From the NCBI GenBank assembly GCA_047631875.1, contig JBLIAZ010000120.1:1-7525 (forward strand): a stretch of DNA of 7,525 bases, written 5' to 3'. This document shows, piece after piece, positions 5,726 through 7,525 of this stretch. How positions within the stretch are numbered: the first letter of the stretch is position 1; each line of letters starts with the position of its first letter. The DNA is from JBLIAZ01 sp047631875. Lineage in GTDB: Bacteria > Bacteroidota > Bacteroidia > Flavobacteriales_C > GCA-002722245. Both the position numbers and the translations under genes were made by a program. The notes under the pieces were generated by a model. It saw only the letters and a list, made by a program, of their open reading frames with translations. It was not told where the DNA came from and did not search any database.

Positions 5726-6268
5726 TTATTTTTCATTCTTACCATAAGCTGCGTCTTTAACATCCTTGACCCTTGCTTTACCTTTATCGTATTGATTTTT
5801 AAAGTAATCTTTAAATGAATCCGAATTTAAAGTCACTAATGTTCCTCCGCATTCATAATGCTTTTCAAAAACTTTACCTAGTGCATAGGTTGTTGCTCCT
5901 GCAAAACCAGGATAAGCAATTGCCCCTGCAACACTACCCACAAATGGTATAGCCTTAATTAAACTTCCAAAAACACCTGTAGCAACTCCTTGAGCACCAA
6001 GACTAGCAACTAAGGACGTTATAACGTTAGTTGCTGTTTGTTTATTAAATTCATCTCCATAATTCTTGGAGAGCTTGTTAATCATCCTAAGATTAATTGC
6101 TGTAATACCTGCAATATCGATGATAGGAAATGGGAGAACACCTACACCTGTAGCCATTAAAACATGTTTCCTAATAATTTTAGAATTTGCAACCTCAGAC
6201 TGAATACTTTCTTCGTCTTTCACCTTTTTATTAGATTTTTCTTTCGTGTTTTCAGTTGTTGTACTCAT
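5726..6268 (-). CDS. DUF697-family membrane-associated protein
   Basis: This 180-residue protein has a charged, probably disordered N-terminus (1-30) followed by a DUF697-like core: IIRKHVLMATGVGVLPFPII at 31-50 with the P-x-P-x-x-D51 motif, NLRMINKLSKNYGDEF at 59-74, then a glycine/alanine-rich hydrophobic stretch (about 83-140) with KAIPFVGSVAGA and TTYALGKVFEKHY, ending in GGTL. DUF697 is found alone and behind GTPase domains (YcjF and relatives); its biochemical role is not established. No GTPase motifs are present here. Two to three segments could insert in or lie on the membrane. The C-terminal 35 residues are charged. It is the first gene of the run leading to the thioesterase and PPTase, an unusual partner for them. 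ATG at 6268 is chosen; no upstream in-frame start looks better. Confidence 0.8.
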   Translation of the reverse strand: MSTTTENTKEKSNKKVKDEESIQSEVANSKIIRKHVLMATGVGVLPFPIIDIAGITAINLRMINKLSKNYGDEFNKQTATNVITSLVASLGAQGVATGVFGSLIKAIPFVGSVAGAIAYPGFAGATTYALGKVFEKHYECGGTLVTLNSDSFKDYFKNQYDKGKARVKDVKDAAYGKNEK

Positions 6269-6301
6269 TATGGCTACGTATTTTAATTAGTATTACAGAA
6301 T

Positions 6302-6330
6302 CAAAAATAACATTTATTTTGATAAATGTT
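6302..6330 (-). promoter_or_regulatory. Candidate promoter and operator for the DUF697-TE-PPTase operon
   Basis: On the minus strand TATTTTTG (6309-6302) matches the TAnnTTTG -7 box, about 33 bases before the ATG. No TTG lies at the right distance upstream; that space is taken by an inverted repeat, AACATTTAT-TTTG-ATAAATGTT (6309-6330). A weak core with a palindrome where the -33 box should be suggests control by a repressor or activator; this is inference. Confidence 0.4.
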
Positions 6331-6348
6331 AGCTCCTTTTCTAAATTA

Positions 6349-6362
6349 GGTTGTAAACAACC
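6349..6362. repeat. Short inverted repeat between operon and IS end
   Basis: GGTTGT-AA-ACAACC has 6-bp perfect arms. It lies 8 bases outside the presumed ISAs1 end. It could be an operator half-site pair or chance. Confidence 0.3.
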
Positions 6363-6370
6363 ACATTAAA

Positions 6371-7525
6371 CAGGGCAAACTCACACTTTTATTTTCATTA
6401 CTTTTTTCAGGCACCAAACGTCCCACGCAGCCTTTAGTCTTTTTCCTTTAATGCCTTGTTTTTCTGTTTTTTCATTCTTGAGTAAGTTTAAGGCCATTTT
6501 CAAGAGCAGAGAATAATTCTGGGCGGCATTTCCTTTTCTTTTTCGAGAAGCGTATTCACCAAAAGCCACGTCCAATACCCAATGTAATTTGTTTTCTATT
6601 GCCCAATGAGAACGAATGGACTGCTGAAAAAACACCTCTGTTTGATCACAACTTGAAATAAAATATCGGATAAAAGTTTCTGTGGGTTTGGTGCTGTTTT
6701 TAAATTCTCGAGTGCTTTCCACTTTGACTAAAGAGCTTAAGATTTCCCACCTCTGATATTTCCGAATACGACTAAGGTCTTTGATAACACTGCACGTTCT
6801 GGTCTCGATACGCCCATGCCCAAAGTCTACATCTGTTACCGTTTCCACCTTTTTAGAGAAAACAAAAGAGTCTTTAATGTCTTGATGCAACTCCTGTTGA
6901 TTTCCTTTTACAGCTAAGATATAATTCGTATCATTTTTAGTGATTTTTTCAGCTATATCTCGCTGACACCCCATGGCATCAATGGTAACAACGCAATTCT
7001 CTACACATAGTATTTCTAATAACTCAGGTATAGCTGTAATTTGATTTGATTTCTCATCTACCTTAATTTGTCCCAGCACAAGGTTGTTCTCTCAAGACCA
7101 GGAACTTACTATGTGAATAGGTGATGTTTTGCCATGTTCTTTTGCTCCACGAATTGTTTTGCCGTCAATAGCGATGACTTGACCAGGAATCATATCGGAC
7201 AACGTATTAACCCATTCTAAAAAACAAGCTTCAAATTTAATGCTATCAATGGTTAAAAACACCCTGTTGATAGTGTTTTCCGATGGTATCCCGTGAGGAA
7301 GTTCTAAAAATTCAAGAAGAAAATCTATTTTTGATTTTGCAAAACCCACCATTTGTTTCCATGTTTCTGCTCCACAAAGAACAGCAACCATTCCTATCAC
7401 AATGACATCGGTTAAATTATGTAACCTGTTGATGTGACTTCGAGGATCTTGTACCTCATTAAAAACTCTCACCTACTAAACTATTTTTTGACTCCATCTT
7501 ATTTAACTGTTTGATTATCAGTAAA
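6371..7525 (-). mobile_element. ISAs1-family insertion sequence, right end beyond window
   Basis: The transposase reading fills the element. CAGGGCAAACTCAC starting at 6371, ten bases beyond the transposase stop, looks like the terminal inverted repeat, since many ISAs1 members begin CAGGGC. The matching AGTTTGCCCTG end is not found by 7525, so the other terminus and any target duplication lie outside. The exact left boundary is an inference. Confidence 0.6.
6381..7472 (-). pseudogene. ISAs1-family transposase interrupted by an in-frame stop
   Basis: Two open stretches (7472-7092 and 7079-6381) are in the same frame and are separated by a TGA at 7094-7092. Read through it, they give one 363-residue DDE transposase of the H-repeat/ISAs1 type. 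The N-terminal part has the domain FNEVQDPRSHINRLHNLTD and AVLCGAETW. The catalytic core is AIDGKTIRG (D103), TIDAMGCQRDIA (D165) and SHWAIENKLHW (E293), with LAVKGNQ between. The stop falls at codon 127, in HIVSSWS-stop-ENNLVLGQIKVDEKSN, where relatives read straight through. All three acidic residues survive, so inactivation looks recent. The listed start is GTG preceded at once by TAG; ATG at 7497 opens MESKNSLVGESF and would join the main frame if the A5 run at 7461-7465 were one base shorter, giving 371 aa, the usual family length. The enzyme probably cannot move the element unaided. Confidence 0.9.

Noticed and set aside
7092..7094. TGA as selenocysteine or reassigned codon
   Set aside because: No other gene in the window uses in-frame TGA, transposases of this family are not selenoproteins, and the nearby IS1 is also decayed; nonsense mutation is simpler.

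Overview
The window looks like chromosomal DNA of a member of the Bacteroidota, most likely a marine-type flavobacterium. It is AT-rich, genes lack clear Shine-Dalgarno sequences, candidate promoters fit the Bacteroidota pattern (TTG, about 19-21 bases, TAnnTTTG), and the recognisable proteins have a flavobacterial character. This placement comes from reading the sequence, not from a database search.

Left part (1-2560): housekeeping genes. A biosynthetic arginine decarboxylase (speA, minus strand, its C-terminus beyond the window edge) is divergent from a TerC-family membrane protein. A complete tRNA-Pro(TGG) follows, with a very good promoter and terminator. Behind it lies a scarred stretch: a 23-bp perfect inverted repeat that shares an arm with the terminator, a second 17-bp copy of the tRNA 3' end, a second terminator, a small palindrome and three tandem 13-bp repeats. 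This looks like the footprint of an integration and deletion, or of a lost tandem tRNA.

Middle part (2560-4180): decayed accessory DNA. It holds one small gene of unknown function (114 aa), a badly broken IS1-family transposase (at least three frame changes, one catalytic residue replaced by a stop) and about 300 bases with no convincing gene.

Right part (4179-7525): a tight four-gene minus-strand cassette reads, in order of transcription, DUF697-like membrane-associated protein, a previously unlisted 58-aa two-helix membrane protein, a type II (editing) thioesterase and a Sfp-type 4'-phosphopantetheinyl transferase, with gaps of 18, 6 and 5 bases. The last two are the standard helper enzymes of non-ribosomal peptide or polyketide synthesis: one arms carrier proteins and the other clears stalled carriers. 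No synthase is visible. The cassette is bounded by the dead IS1 copy on one side and, on the other, an ISAs1-family element whose transposase is cut by one in-frame TGA and possibly also by a T-run frameshift near its start.

The most interesting points are the orphan thioesterase/PPTase operon with its two membrane-type partners, the tRNA-Pro scar, and the decay states of the two insertion sequences. I see no CRISPR array, rRNA or convincing new defence system.
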